Notes: generated from the letters alone by a model not told the origin. Positions 25,586 to 34,240 are shown, counted from the stretch's first letter. The stretch: DNA of 64,000 bases from Geomonas propionica (GCF_016458235.1 NZ_JAEMHK010000004.1:248001-312000), one strand, 5' to 3'. Made by a program: numbers and translations.

Positions 25586-26431
25586 ATGAAGATACCCTTG
25601 GGACAGTTGCTGGTTCAATCCGGCATCATAACGGTAAAAACACTGGACCGGGCCCTGGCGCGGCAGCAAAGCTGCGGTTTGAGGCTTGGCGGGGTGCTCC
25701 TGGAGATGGGAGTGATTACCGGTGAGGAACTGCTCGAGGCGCTGGGCCAACAGTCCGGACTCGAGACGGTGAAGAGCATCCCACTCGATCACTTCTCGCC
25801 GGAGCTCCTGGCGCTGGTGCCTGGCGAACTCGCCCTCGCGAAGCAGCTGTTCCCGCTCAAGCAGCAGGACCGGACACTTTTTGTCGCAGTCGGCGACCCG
25901 CTGGACGGCGAGACGCTCCGGCATCTGGAACGGTGCAGTTCGCGTCGGGTCGTGCAGTTGCTGGCCGCCCCGGAAGAGATCGGCCATGCCGTGAAACAGT
26001 ATTACCGCCAAGCCCAGGCGCTGGCGGAAATGAAGATCCTGCTGGTGGATGATCCTTCGGCGATGACCTGCGACGTGGAAGGAGCCCTCAAGAAGGAGGG
26101 ATACCAGGTGGTCATAGCGCGGGACGGGGTCGAGGGTCTGAAGATTGCCTTCTCGCAAAAGCCCGACCTGATCCTGTGCGATGCTGGGACCCCCAGGATG
26201 GACGGTTACGCCCTGATGCGCGCCATCAAGGCGAACCCCGCCAGTGCTGGAACTCCGATGATCCTGCTCACTTCGAAGGCGTCCCCCGAGGAGGAGCACC
26301 GCGCGCTGAAGGCGGGCTTCCACGACTTCATCGCCAAGCCGGTGATGACCATCCGCGTGGTCTCCCGGGTGAAACGCGCCTTCGAAATCATGGACAAGTA
26401 CCGAGACCCCCAGATGGCTCCCCCCGCCTGA
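25586..26431 (+). CDS. Secretion-ATPase N-domain (GspE_N/MshEN) fused to a receiver domain
   Basis: 281-residue two-domain protein. Residues ~1-140 resemble the N-terminal domain of type II secretion/type IV pilus ATPases (PLGQLLVQSGIITVKTLDRALARQ, GVLLEMGVITGEELLEALGQQ), a domain that binds c-di-GMP in MshE. Residues ~150-275 form a receiver: ILLVDDPSAM acidic pair, phospho-acceptor Asp in LILCDAGTPRMDG, Thr in ILLTSKA, Lys in FIAKPV. There is no output domain, so it probably acts through protein contacts, perhaps on pili, secretion or motility. It is monocistronic, with a terminator on each side. Confidence 0.85.
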   Translation: MKIPLGQLLVQSGIITVKTLDRALARQQSCGLRLGGVLLEMGVITGEELLEALGQQSGLETVKSIPLDHFSPELLALVPGELALAKQLFPLKQQDRTLFVAVGDPLDGETLRHLERCSSRRVVQLLAAPEEIGHAVKQYYRQAQALAEMKILLVDDPSAMTCDVEGALKKEGYQVVIARDGVEGLKIAFSQKPDLILCDAGTPRMDGYALMRAIKANPASAGTPMILLTSKASPEEEHRALKAGFHDFIAKPVMTIRVVSRVKRAFEIMDKYRDPQMAPPA

Positions 26432-26448
26432 TCAGATCTAGCCTTTAA

Positions 26449-26485
26449 CCCGGCAGCACAGCCTGCTGCTGCCGGGCCTTCCTTT
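26449..26485 (+). terminator. Terminator hairpin between convergent genes
   Basis: Stem CCCGGCAGCA / TGCTGCCGGG with an eight-base loop, followed by a moderate pyrimidine tract (CCTTCCTTT). It ends the GspE_N-receiver transcript just ahead of the convergent aminotransferase stop. Confidence 0.6.
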
Positions 26486-26488
26486 CAG

Positions 26489-27784
26489 TTACTTCCTCCT
26501 GGTCAGCTCTACCAACGCATCGGAGAAGATCCCCAGTGCCTGTTTCAGGTCGGCGTCGCCCACGTTTAGTGGGGGGATCAGACGGACCACGTTGCGTTGC
26601 AAACCGCAGCCGATCAGGATCACTCCCTTGGCCAGGCACTCGTCGATCAGGTTCGTACAGAGCCTGCCGTCAGCGGCGCCGGCCTCGTCCACGAATTCCA
26701 CTCCGATCATACACCCCATCCCCCTGACCTCGCCGATACTTGGGTTGTGCATGGCCACTTCCTGCAGGTAGGAAACCATCTTGGCGCCGGCCGCACAGGC
26801 CCGATCCAGAAGTCCCTCTTCCTTGATCGCCTGCAGCGTCGCCAGAGCGGCCGCGCAGGAGACGGGGTTCCCTCCGAAAGTGGAACCGTGCGCGGGGGAA
26901 TCCCACTTGTCCATGAGTTCTTTGGAGGCGACCACCGCCCCAAGCGGCAGACCGGAAGCGAGCGCCTTGGCGGTCACCAGGATGTCGGGTTTTACCCCGG
27001 CATGTTCGCAGCAAAACCACTTACCGGTCCGTCCGATCCCCGACTGCACCTCGTCGAAGATGAGCAGGATGCCGTACTGGTCGCATATCTTGCGCAGCCC
27101 CTTCAAATAGCTTTTGGGGGCCGGGTAGTAGCCACCTTCCCCGAGGAACGGCTCGACGATAATGGCGGCGACTTCTTCGGGGGGCACCTGGCGCTGGAAG
27201 AGCCGGTCCAGCTCCTCCAGGCATTTCCCTCCGCACGCTTCGGCGTTCATGCCGCACGAGCAGATGAAGCAGGCGGGATAGCTGACCTGGTACACGGAGG
27301 GGACCAGCGGGTGGTAGCGCCTACGGTAGGCGGAGGAGCTGCTGGTAAGGGAGAGGGCCCCCATGGTGCGGCCGTGGAAGCCGCCGGTGCAGGAGACGAT
27401 GGCCTGACGGCCGCTCGTGTAGCGCGCCAGCTTCAGGGCTCCCTCGACCGCCTCGGCGCCGGAGTTGCCGAAGAAAAGCATGTCCAGCCCTTGGGGCGTG
27501 ACCGAGGTCAGCTCCTCGGCGGCCGCAACCGTCGCTTCGCTGTAGTAGATGCCACCGGCGTGGAGGTAATGATCCACCTGTTTCTTGACCGCTTGGATCA
27601 CCTTGGGATGGTTGTGCCCCAAGTCCAAAACGGCGAGCCCGGACGAGAAGTCGAGAAAGCGCCTGCCATCAATGGACACCACTTCCGTCCCTTTGCCGCG
27701 GGCGATGGTGATCGGGTAGTAGTGATGCGCCGGCGGAGCTATCACTGCAAATGCCCGTCGAACCAGCCTGTCGTCTTCGGTCAT
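26489..27784 (-). CDS. Class III (omega-amino acid) PLP aminotransferase
   Basis: 431-residue aminotransferase of the GABA/acetylornithine group. PLP-binding landmarks: NSGAEAVEGALKLAR (~110), GGFHGRTMGALSLT, IIVEPFLGEGGYYPAP, LLIFDEVQSGIGRTGKWF and the Schiff-base lysine in ILVTAKALASGLPLGA (~285), then HGSTFGGNPVSCAAA. The best guess is a 4-aminobutyrate or related aminotransferase; the substrate cannot be fixed. The insert CFICSCGMNAEACGGKC near residues 180-196 adds five cysteines that most family members lack. The start MTEDDRLV has GGGGGTG upstream. It stands alone between a convergent gene and the divergent PilZ gene. Confidence 0.88.
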   Translation of the reverse strand: MTEDDRLVRRAFAVIAPPAHHYYPITIARGKGTEVVSIDGRRFLDFSSGLAVLDLGHNHPKVIQAVKKQVDHYLHAGGIYYSEATVAAAEELTSVTPQGLDMLFFGNSGAEAVEGALKLARYTSGRQAIVSCTGGFHGRTMGALSLTSSSSAYRRRYHPLVPSVYQVSYPACFICSCGMNAEACGGKCLEELDRLFQRQVPPEEVAAIIVEPFLGEGGYYPAPKSYLKGLRKICDQYGILLIFDEVQSGIGRTGKWFCCEHAGVKPDILVTAKALASGLPLGAVVASKELMDKWDSPAHGSTFGGNPVSCAAALATLQAIKEEGLLDRACAAGAKMVSYLQEVAMHNPSIGEVRGMGCMIGVEFVDEAGAADGRLCTNLIDECLAKGVILIGCGLQRNVVRLIPPLNVGDADLKQALGIFSDALVELTRRK

Positions 27785-27980
27785 GGTGCACCCCCACAAT
27801 ACATTAACTGCCGCACATGAATTGTAGATGATAGCAGAGTCATGAGGGTGCGCAAGACGGCCGTTAATCCTGCCGGAGAAGTTTTTTTTGCGGTTGTTGC
27901 AAATAAAAAAGATTAGTCTACACTAACGTCTGTGCCGAAAACGCCGGTCGAAAACCAATGAAGGACAAAAAGGAGGGGCG

Positions 27981-28253
27981 ATGTACAAGGAGAAAAGAAA
28001 CTTCGCCAGGCTGGCCTTACACGCGAAAGCGAACCTTCACCTGGGCGACCGCACCATCGAAGGAGAGGTCGAAAACCTCAGTATGAAGGGGGTCTTCGTG
28101 ACGGCAGCACGGAAGCTGGAACTGAACGACATGGTAGCCGTGACCATCTACCACACCCTGACGCCGCAGGTACTGTGCGACCTGAAGGCAAAGGTGGTCC
28201 GGATCACCGAGCAGGGGATGGGACTTCAATTTGAGAAGACCCTTCTCGACTGA
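27981..28253 (+). CDS. PilZ-domain protein
   Basis: 90-residue single PilZ domain, a predicted c-di-GMP receptor. The two binding motifs are present: RNFAR (RxxxR) at about residues 6-10 and NLSMKG (NxSxxG) near 33-38, followed by the beta-barrel strands DMVAVTIYHTL and LKAKVVRITEQGMGLQF. AGGAGGGGCG precedes the ATG. The stop codon is embedded in a nine-base perfect hairpin (28239-28260). It is convergent with hypE. Confidence 0.9.
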   Translation: MYKEKRNFARLALHAKANLHLGDRTIEGEVENLSMKGVFVTAARKLELNDMVAVTIYHTLTPQVLCDLKAKVVRITEQGMGLQFEKTLLD

Positions 28254-28308
28254 GAAGGGTCCGGAATAAACTGCCCCCAAGGGGAGTTGGTACGGGCCCG
28301 TTCAGGCC

Positions 28309-29319
28309 TTAACAGATGCGTGGCAGTTGTTCCCCCGCCAACATCTCCACTCCCCTCACTCCACCAACCAAAGTTTCCATCTGCACCTTGCCAGCGGAGG
28401 TCTCAGTGACCTCGCCGATGATAGCTGCATCCTTCCCCAGCGGGTGCCGGCGCATGGTGGCCAGGGCCGCTTCGACCTGATCCGGCGCCACGAAGGCCAG
28501 CAGTTTCCCCTCGTTAGCGACATAGAGCGGGTCGAGCCCCAGGATGGCGCAGACCCCCTTGACCCCCGGATTGACCGGGAGGCTCTTCTCGTCCAGCGTG
28601 ATGGTCACGCCCGACTGCAGGGCGATCTCCTTGAGGGTGGTCGCCACGCCGCCGCGGGTCGGGTCGCGCAGCACGTGGAGCGCGGGACCCAGCGGCAAAA
28701 GGTCCGCCACCAGCCCGTTCAAGGGAGCCGAGTCACTCTGGATGCCACTGTCTATCTCCAGCCCTTCGCGCGCCGAGAGGACGGCGATGCCGTGGTCGCC
28801 GATGCAGCCGTTGACGATGACCTTGTCTCCGACCTGCGCCGAGGCGCCGTCGATGAGCAGGTTATGTTCGACCGCCCCGATGCCGGAGGTGTTGATGAAG
28901 ATGCGGTCTCCCTTCCCTTTCGGCACCACCTTGGTGTCGCCGGTAACGATGGCTACCCCGGCAGCGTCGGCCGCTTCCCGCATGGAAGCGAGGATCCTGG
29001 CCAGCTCAGCCTTGGAGAAACCTTCCTCGAGGATGAAGCCTACAGAGAGGCACAAGGGGCGGGCGCCCATCATGGCCAGGTCGTTGACCGTGCCATTGAC
29101 GGCGAGGTCGCCAATGTTGCCGCCGGGGAAGAAGACAGGGTCCACGACGTAGGAGTCGGTGCTGAAGGCAAGCTTGATGCCGCCGATATTGAGCAGGGCG
29201 GCGTCGTTCTGGCCGGCCACCGGCACGCTGGAGAGCTGCGGGATGATCAGTTCGTCGAGGAGCTGGTGCGAAAGCCTCCCGCCGCTGCCGTGGCCCAGGA
29301 GGATGAGGTCGTTATTCAA
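28309..29319 (-). CDS. hypE: Hydrogenase maturation protein HypE (carbamoyl dehydratase)
   Basis: 336-residue AIR-synthase-fold enzyme that converts the thiocarbamate made with HypF to the thiocyanate on its own C-terminal cysteine and delivers CN to the NiFe cofactor. It carries LLGHGSGG at the N-terminus, the ATP site GDTKVVPKGKGDRIFINTSGIG, RDPTRGGVATTLKE and the essential C-terminal PRIC. It starts at TTG (29319) with AAGGAG six bases upstream; no ATG fits. It is the last gene of the hyp run, after hypD. Confidence 0.97.
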   Translation of the reverse strand: MNNDLILLGHGSGGRLSHQLLDELIIPQLSSVPVAGQNDAALLNIGGIKLAFSTDSYVVDPVFFPGGNIGDLAVNGTVNDLAMMGARPLCLSVGFILEEGFSKAELARILASMREAADAAGVAIVTGDTKVVPKGKGDRIFINTSGIGAVEHNLLIDGASAQVGDKVIVNGCIGDHGIAVLSAREGLEIDSGIQSDSAPLNGLVADLLPLGPALHVLRDPTRGGVATTLKEIALQSGVTITLDEKSLPVNPGVKGVCAILGLDPLYVANEGKLLAFVAPDQVEAALATMRRHPLGKDAAIIGEVTETSAGKVQMETLVGGVRGVEMLAGEQLPRIC

Positions 29320-29375
29320 AGGATTCTCCTTTTCAGTCTGACCAGTCCGACTGGTCGAACTGGTATCGATTATTC

Positions 29376-30467
29376 CTACCGGCCGTACTTGAAGGCCGCG
29401 GCGCAGGTTCCCTCGGAGGAGACCATGCAGGCGCCTACCGGGGACTCGGGGGTGCACTTTCCGCCGAAAAGCGGGCAGTCGAAGGGGGAAACCTTTCCCT
29501 TCAGGATCTCGCCACACAGACACCCTTTGTGCTCCTTGAGCTCCTCCACCTGCACCGGGATCGCCTGCTCGGCGTCGAACTCCGCGTACTTGTCGGCGAT
29601 CCGCAGCCCGCTGCCGGGGAGCACGCCGATGCCGCGCCAGGGGGCGTCGAAGGGGGTGAAGACGTCGGCCAGCATCGCCTGCGCTTTGGCGTTTCCTTCC
29701 CAGCGCACCACGCGCGAGTATTGGATCTCCACCTTGCTCTCGCCAGCCAGCGCCTGGCGTACCAGCAGCTCGACGCCCTGAAGGACATCGGTCGGCTCGA
29801 AACCGGTCACCACGCAGGGCACCTTGTACTCCTCGCACAGGAAGCGATAGGCGTCGGCACCGATGATGGCGCTGACGTGGGCCGGGCAGATGTAGCCGTC
29901 GACCTGCAGTTCGGGGTCGGCGGAAAGAATCGCCATCGGCTGCGGCATGGTCTTGTGTGAGGCGAGCACGAAGTAGTTGGTCAGTCCCTGCGCCTTCGCC
30001 GCCAAGATGCTCCCGGCGATGGTGGGGGCAGTGGTTTCGAAGCCGACGCCGAGGAAGATCACGCGCTTCGCCGGGTTCTTGGTTGCGATCTGCACGGCGT
30101 CCAGCGGCGAGTAGACCACGCGGATGTCGGCGCCCTTCGCCCGCTCTTCCATGAGCGAGGAACTGGAACCGGGCACGCGGAGCATATCCCCGAAGCTGGT
30201 GATTATCACGTCGGGAAGGCGGCACAAAGCGATGGCCCGGTCGAGGTAGCTGTTGGGGGTGACGCAGACCGGGCAGCCCGGGCCGGAGATAAGCTTTACC
30301 TGCGGCGGGAGCAGGCTTCTCAGGCCGAACTGGTAGATCGCCATGGTGTGCGTGCCGCAGACTTCCATGAAGACCAGGGGCTTCTCCAACCCCTTGGTCA
30401 ACTCGGCGATGCGGCGCGCCAGTCCCTGCACAAGTTCCTTGTCGCGAAAGCTGTCCGAGTAGTTCAT
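29376..30467 (-). CDS. hypD: Hydrogenase maturation protein HypD
   Basis: 363-residue FeS scaffold on which the Fe(CN)2CO unit is built together with HypC. Signature motifs: FMEVCGTHTMAIYQFG, SGPGCPVCVTP, GFETTAPTIAG and the C-terminal cysteines CLCGEIL...CPLFGGKCTPESPVGACMVSSEGTCAA that hold the [4Fe-4S] cluster. The ATG overlaps the hypC stop by four bases. The 56-base gap to hypE contains a short inverted repeat (ACCAGT CCG ACTGGT, 29341-29355). Confidence 0.97.
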   Translation of the reverse strand: MNYSDSFRDKELVQGLARRIAELTKGLEKPLVFMEVCGTHTMAIYQFGLRSLLPPQVKLISGPGCPVCVTPNSYLDRAIALCRLPDVIITSFGDMLRVPGSSSSLMEERAKGADIRVVYSPLDAVQIATKNPAKRVIFLGVGFETTAPTIAGSILAAKAQGLTNYFVLASHKTMPQPMAILSADPELQVDGYICPAHVSAIIGADAYRFLCEEYKVPCVVTGFEPTDVLQGVELLVRQALAGESKVEIQYSRVVRWEGNAKAQAMLADVFTPFDAPWRGIGVLPGSGLRIADKYAEFDAEQAIPVQVEELKEHKGCLCGEILKGKVSPFDCPLFGGKCTPESPVGACMVSSEGTCAAAFKYGR

Positions 30468-30694
30468 CCCATCAACTCCGGCGAGTAGACTTCACGCATC
30501 AACTCCAGGGTCGCCTTTGCATCTTCCTCGTCCAGCTTGGAGATGGCGAAGCCGGCGTGGACGATGACGAAATCGCCAACCTTCAGTTCCTGGTCCAGCA
30601 TCATCAGGCTCGCCTCGCGCTTCACGCCATCGACCTCAGTCATGGCGAAATCGCCATCAATGCTGATCACCTGCATCGGTACACCTACACACAT
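30464..30694 (-). CDS. hypC: Hydrogenase assembly chaperone HypC
   Basis: 76-residue chaperone that shuttles the Fe(CN)2CO group from HypD to the large subunit. The N-terminal MCVGVPMQVISID carries the functional Cys2 after Met removal; VGDFVIVHAGFAISKLDEEDA is typical. The start at 30694 has AAAGGAG seven bases upstream, and the longer open frame to 30853 runs into a repeat. It overlaps hypD by four bases. Confidence 0.97.
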   Translation of the reverse strand: MCVGVPMQVISIDGDFAMTEVDGVKREASLMMLDQELKVGDFVIVHAGFAISKLDEEDAKATLELMREVYSPELMG

Positions 30695-30755
30695 CTTTGG
30701 ACTCCTTTGTACAATATCCGCGTTCGTCGTTTCGTCGTCATAAGGTTTGCCTGTG

Positions 30756-30843
30756 TCCCCGCCCCCGGAGGGGGAGGGATAGGGAGGGGGCGCGTAGCGG
30801 CTGTGCAAACAATCCCCCCCTCCCAACCTCTCCGGGGGGAGGA
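30756..30843. repeat. GC-rich inverted repeat between hypF and hypC
   Basis: Left arm CCCCGCCCCCGGAGGGGGAG (continuing to 30790) and right arm 30812-30843 are imperfect inverses (CCCCTCCCAACCTCTCCGG). Short GTTTGC / GCAAAC arms lie next to and inside it. REP-like, within the 159-base gap of the hyp operon. Confidence 0.6.
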
Positions 30844-30853
30844 GCAAAAGCAT

Positions 30854-33127
30854 TTACTGTCTCCGGAAAAGACTCCCGGCGATGACGGCTTGCCCGAGGG
30901 CAAGGCCACCATCGTTCGGCGGCACCAACCGGTGGCAATAAACTTTGAATCCGTCTCCCGCAAGCTGATCCGCCACGTCCTCGGTCAACAGCCGGTTCTG
31001 GAACACCCCGCCTGACAGGACCACCCGGTCCAGCCCACGTGCCGTCCTGATCCGTCCGCACATCTCAACGATCCCCGCCGCGACGGTGCGGTGGAAAGCA
31101 CGGGCGATATCTGCGCGGCTCCTGCCGGCGGCAAGGTCCGCGCAGATGGCAGCGATAGCCGGGCCGAAGTCGATGACCTCCTCCCCCTCCCCTGCCACCA
31201 GGTACGGATAGGACTCTGATGCGCTCCCCGTCTCGGCGAGCGCCTCCAACTCGATGGCGGCCTGACCCTCGTAGCTGATCCGGTGCCGTACTACTAGAAG
31301 CGCCGACACGGCATCGAAAAGCCTGCCGCAGCTCGAGGTGAGCGGCGCATTGATTCCCTTCTCCAGCATCTTCAGAAATAGCGCTCGGTCCGCCTCCTGC
31401 ACCTCGCCGCAGACGGCCAACGGCTGCCTGAACAGCTCTGCACCATGCAACCGGTACAGCGCCGAGAGCGCCATGCGGTAGGGTTCCTTGACCGCCGCAT
31501 CACCGCCGGGCATGCGCAGTTGAGCAAAGTAACCCTGCCGTTTGAAACTTTCATAACCGCCCACCAGGAACTCGCCCCCCCAAATGGTGCCGTCGCTGCC
31601 GTAGCCGGTCCCGTCAAGGATCACCCCGATCACATCACCGTCCAGACCGTTCTCCGCCATGCAGGACGCCATGTGCGCGTGGTGGTGCTGCACGGAGATG
31701 CACGGCAGTCCCAGCCCCTGCGCGTACACAGTGGAGAGGTAGTCCGGGTGCAGGTCATGGGCGACCACCTCGGGAGAAATCTCGAGCAACCGCTGCAGGT
31801 GCGCCGCGCTTTCCTCGAGCGAGGCCATGGTAGCCGCGTTCTTCAGGTCGCCGATGTGCTGGCTCATGAACCCTTGAGCGCCGCGGGTGAGGCAAAGCGT
31901 TGCCTTCAGCTCCGCACCCAACGCCAGCACGCTGGCCTGTTCGGCCGGTAGCGCCAGCGCACGCGGCACGTAACCGCGCGAGCGGCGTAAAAAGAGAGGC
32001 TCGCCCCGGTACAGGCGGATCACCGAATCGTCAGTCCGCGTGTGGATTTCGCGGTCGTTGGTGAGAAACAGGTCCGCGATGCCGGAGAGCATGCGCAGCG
32101 CTTCGTCGTCCCGGTAGGCGATGGGCTCGTCGGAGAGGTTGCCGCTGGTCATCACAAGGGGACCGCCGAAACCGCGCGTCAGCAGGTGTTGCAAAGGGTT
32201 CCCCGGCAGCATGAAGCCGAACCAGCCGTTGCCCGGGGCAACCAGTTCCGCTATCGGGGTCTGCGGGAGGTTCCTCATCAAAACGATGGGGCGTTCCACT
32301 CCCGCGAGGAGCCGTCCTTCCAGATCGGAGCAGTGCACGTGGCGGCGCACGGAGTCGAGGTCGGGGGCCAGCATGGCGAAGGGTTTTTCATCGCGCTTCT
32401 TGCGCCGGCGCAACAGCCCCACGGCCGCTTCACTGCAGGCGTCCACCGCCAAGTGATACCCGCCCACCCCCTTCACGGCGACAATGGCACCATCTTTCAG
32501 CGCCTCGATCGTCTGCCGCAACGGATCCCCGGTCACGGCGACTCCCTCGCGGTCGACAAGGCTCAGGCGCGGGCCGCAGACCGGGCAGGCGTTGGGCTGG
32601 GCATGAAAGCGGCGGTTCAGCGGATCGTGGTACTCGGCCAGGCAGTCGTCGCACATGGCGAAGCCGGCCATGGTGGTGGCGGGACGGTCGTAGGGGATGC
32701 CGGTGATGATGGAATAGCGCGGGCCGCAGTTGGTGCAGTTAATGAACGGGTAGAGGTACCTGCGGTTTTTCGGGTCGAAGAGTTCGGCGAGACAGTCGTC
32801 GCAGACGTCGCAGTCGGGGGAAATCTCGCCCCCCTTCCCCGCCTTGGCGCTTTCCAGGATGACGAAGCCGTCCCCACCGACAGGCGCGATCTTCTCCAAC
32901 TTGAGCGAACCGATCATGGCCAGCGGGGGTGCATCCTCGCGCAGGGCGTGGCTGAAGGCGAGCAGGTCGTCCCTATCCCCTTCCGCCTCGATCTGCACCC
33001 CCTTGCCGGTGTTGCGCACCCAGCCTGAAAGCCCGAAACGCAGGGCGAGACGGTACACGAAGGGGCGGAAGCCCACCCCCTGCACGATGCCGTCGATCTC
33101 CAGGCTGGCGCGCTCGCGTGAGGTCAT
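30854..33127 (-). CDS. hypF: Carbamoyltransferase HypF
   Basis: 757-residue enzyme that uses carbamoyl phosphate and ATP to make the CN precursor passed to HypE. Domains in order: acylphosphatase (1-90; GIVQGVGFRPFVYRLA), two zinc fingers (CDVCDDC...CTNCGPR and CDDC...CPVCGPR, ~105-185), YrdC-like nucleotidyl domain (~200-380; KGVGGYHLAVDA, TSGNLSDEP), and Kae1-like carbamoyltransferase domain (~385-757; VQHHHAHMASCM, VILDGTGYGSDGTIWGGE, SGGVFQN). Full length. It lies 21 bases after hypB. Confidence 0.97.
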   Translation of the reverse strand: MTSRERASLEIDGIVQGVGFRPFVYRLALRFGLSGWVRNTGKGVQIEAEGDRDDLLAFSHALREDAPPLAMIGSLKLEKIAPVGGDGFVILESAKAGKGGEISPDCDVCDDCLAELFDPKNRRYLYPFINCTNCGPRYSIITGIPYDRPATTMAGFAMCDDCLAEYHDPLNRRFHAQPNACPVCGPRLSLVDREGVAVTGDPLRQTIEALKDGAIVAVKGVGGYHLAVDACSEAAVGLLRRRKKRDEKPFAMLAPDLDSVRRHVHCSDLEGRLLAGVERPIVLMRNLPQTPIAELVAPGNGWFGFMLPGNPLQHLLTRGFGGPLVMTSGNLSDEPIAYRDDEALRMLSGIADLFLTNDREIHTRTDDSVIRLYRGEPLFLRRSRGYVPRALALPAEQASVLALGAELKATLCLTRGAQGFMSQHIGDLKNAATMASLEESAAHLQRLLEISPEVVAHDLHPDYLSTVYAQGLGLPCISVQHHHAHMASCMAENGLDGDVIGVILDGTGYGSDGTIWGGEFLVGGYESFKRQGYFAQLRMPGGDAAVKEPYRMALSALYRLHGAELFRQPLAVCGEVQEADRALFLKMLEKGINAPLTSSCGRLFDAVSALLVVRHRISYEGQAAIELEALAETGSASESYPYLVAGEGEEVIDFGPAIAAICADLAAGRSRADIARAFHRTVAAGIVEMCGRIRTARGLDRVVLSGGVFQNRLLTEDVADQLAGDGFKVYCHRLVPPNDGGLALGQAVIAGSLFRRQ

Positions 33128-33148
33128 CTCGTTACCGAAAGGTCCGGA

Positions 33149-34003
33149 CTAAGCCTTGGACCGCTCCATCCCTTTCTTGAGCCAGGCGTACCACTCGTCC
33201 ATCCCCTGGCCGGTCTTGCTGGAGACCTCGAGGATGTGGATGCCCGGGGAGACGCGGCGCGCCATCTCCTTGCACTTCTCGACGTCGAAGTCGAGGTAAG
33301 GAAGCAGGTCTACCTTGTTGAGCAGCATGATGTCGGCGGCGTGAAACATCTGCGGGTACTTAAGCGGCTTGTCCTCGCCCTCGGTGACGCTCAGGACCAC
33401 CACCTTGTGATGTTCGCCGAGGTCGAAGGATGCGGGGCAAACGAGGTTGCCGACGTTCTCGATCAGGAGCAGGTCCAGGTTGTCCAGGTCGAAGCTCTCC
33501 GTAGCGTGCAGCACCATGTGCGCGTCGAGATGGCAGCCGGCGCCGGTATTCACCTGCTTTACCGGCACGCCGGTAGCGGCGATGCGCATGGCGTCGTTGT
33601 CGGTCTGCTGGTCGCCCTCAACCACCGCGCAGCGGCAGGTTTCGGCCAGATCCCTCAGCGTCCGCTCCAAGATGGTGGTCTTGCCCGAACCGGGAGAGGA
33701 AACCAGGTTCAGCACGAACAGCCCCTTCTCGCGGAACAGGGCGCGGTTGCCCGAAGCCATCCTGTTGTTCTTGGCGAGGATGTCGGTCTCGATCACTACC
33801 TTCCGGGCAGGCTGTTCCACTGCCTGGGCGTGGTCATGCTGATGGTGGTGCTTGTGTCCGTGCTCGTGCTTATGGCCATGGTCATGGTCATGCCCGTGAT
33901 CGTGGTCGTGACCGTGCCCATGGTGGTGTCCATGATGATCGTGGTCGTGCTCATGGTCATGGTCGTGCTTATCGTTCGGGCCGCAGCCGCAGTCTACGCA
34001 CAT
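33149..34003 (-). CDS. hypB: Nickel-binding GTPase HypB with His-rich region
   Basis: 284-residue GTPase that inserts nickel into the hydrogenase large subunit with HypA. The N-terminal CVDCGCGP is the high-affinity Ni site. It is followed by a run of about 26 histidines within residues ~12-60, a nickel store present in only some HypB proteins. The G domain has SSPGSGKTTILERTL (P-loop), EGDQQTDNDA, and LLLNKVDLLPY (NKxD). The start at 34003 is chosen because GGAGG lies nine bases ahead; a TTG at 34012 abuts that site. It follows tatA. Confidence 0.96.
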   Translation of the reverse strand: MCVDCGCGPNDKHDHDHEHDHDHHGHHHGHGHDHDHGHDHDHGHKHEHGHKHHHQHDHAQAVEQPARKVVIETDILAKNNRMASGNRALFREKGLFVLNLVSSPGSGKTTILERTLRDLAETCRCAVVEGDQQTDNDAMRIAATGVPVKQVNTGAGCHLDAHMVLHATESFDLDNLDLLLIENVGNLVCPASFDLGEHHKVVVLSVTEGEDKPLKYPQMFHAADIMLLNKVDLLPYLDFDVEKCKEMARRVSPGIHILEVSSKTGQGMDEWYAWLKKGMERSKA

Positions 34004-34020
34004 ATCGTTCAACCTCCGGA

Positions 34021-34203
34021 CTAGGCGTCTTTCTTCTCGTTCTTCTCGTTGATCTGGACCACGTCTTCGCCGTTCATGGCCTTCTTGAAGCCCCTGATGC
34101 TGCTCCCCAGCGCCTGGCCGAACTGCGGCAGTTTGCTGGGACCGGCCACAACCAGCAGGATGACGGCTACGATGATCAACTCAGGCAAACCAAATCCAAA
34201 CAT
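34021..34203 (-). CDS. tatA: TatA/E-family twin-arginine translocase subunit
   Basis: 60-residue TatA-like protein. It has a single N-terminal helix (LPELIIVAVILLVVAGPSKLP), the conserved FG..LPE start and hinge, then an amphipathic helix (FGQALGSSIRGFKKAMNG) and a charged tail. AAGGAG precedes the ATG. It sits between the maturation protease and hypB inside the hydrogenase operon, matching the tatA-like last gene of the G. sulfurreducens hyb operon, and presumably supports Tat export of the HybS/HybL dimer and HybA. Confidence 0.95.
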   Translation of the reverse strand: MFGFGLPELIIVAVILLVVAGPSKLPQFGQALGSSIRGFKKAMNGEDVVQINEKNEKKDA

Positions 34204-34240
34204 ATCGTTTCTCCTTTTCAGCGCGGATCCGCTGACCGGA

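Noticed and set aside
28309..30225. Extending hypE upstream to 30225
   Set aside because: The extension covers hypD in a different frame. The TTG at 29319 with AAGGAG and the GHGSGG start of the family mark the true beginning.
34003..34012. TTG at 34012 as hypB start
   Set aside because: It directly abuts the GGAGG, leaving no spacing; the ATG at 34003 is nine bases away and begins with the conserved CVDCGCGP.
33236..34024. Membrane-like plus-strand frame opposite hypB (Val/Met-rich)
   Set aside because: The hydrophobic translation is the complement of the HypB histidine repeat (CAT/CAC read backwards), so it is an artefact.
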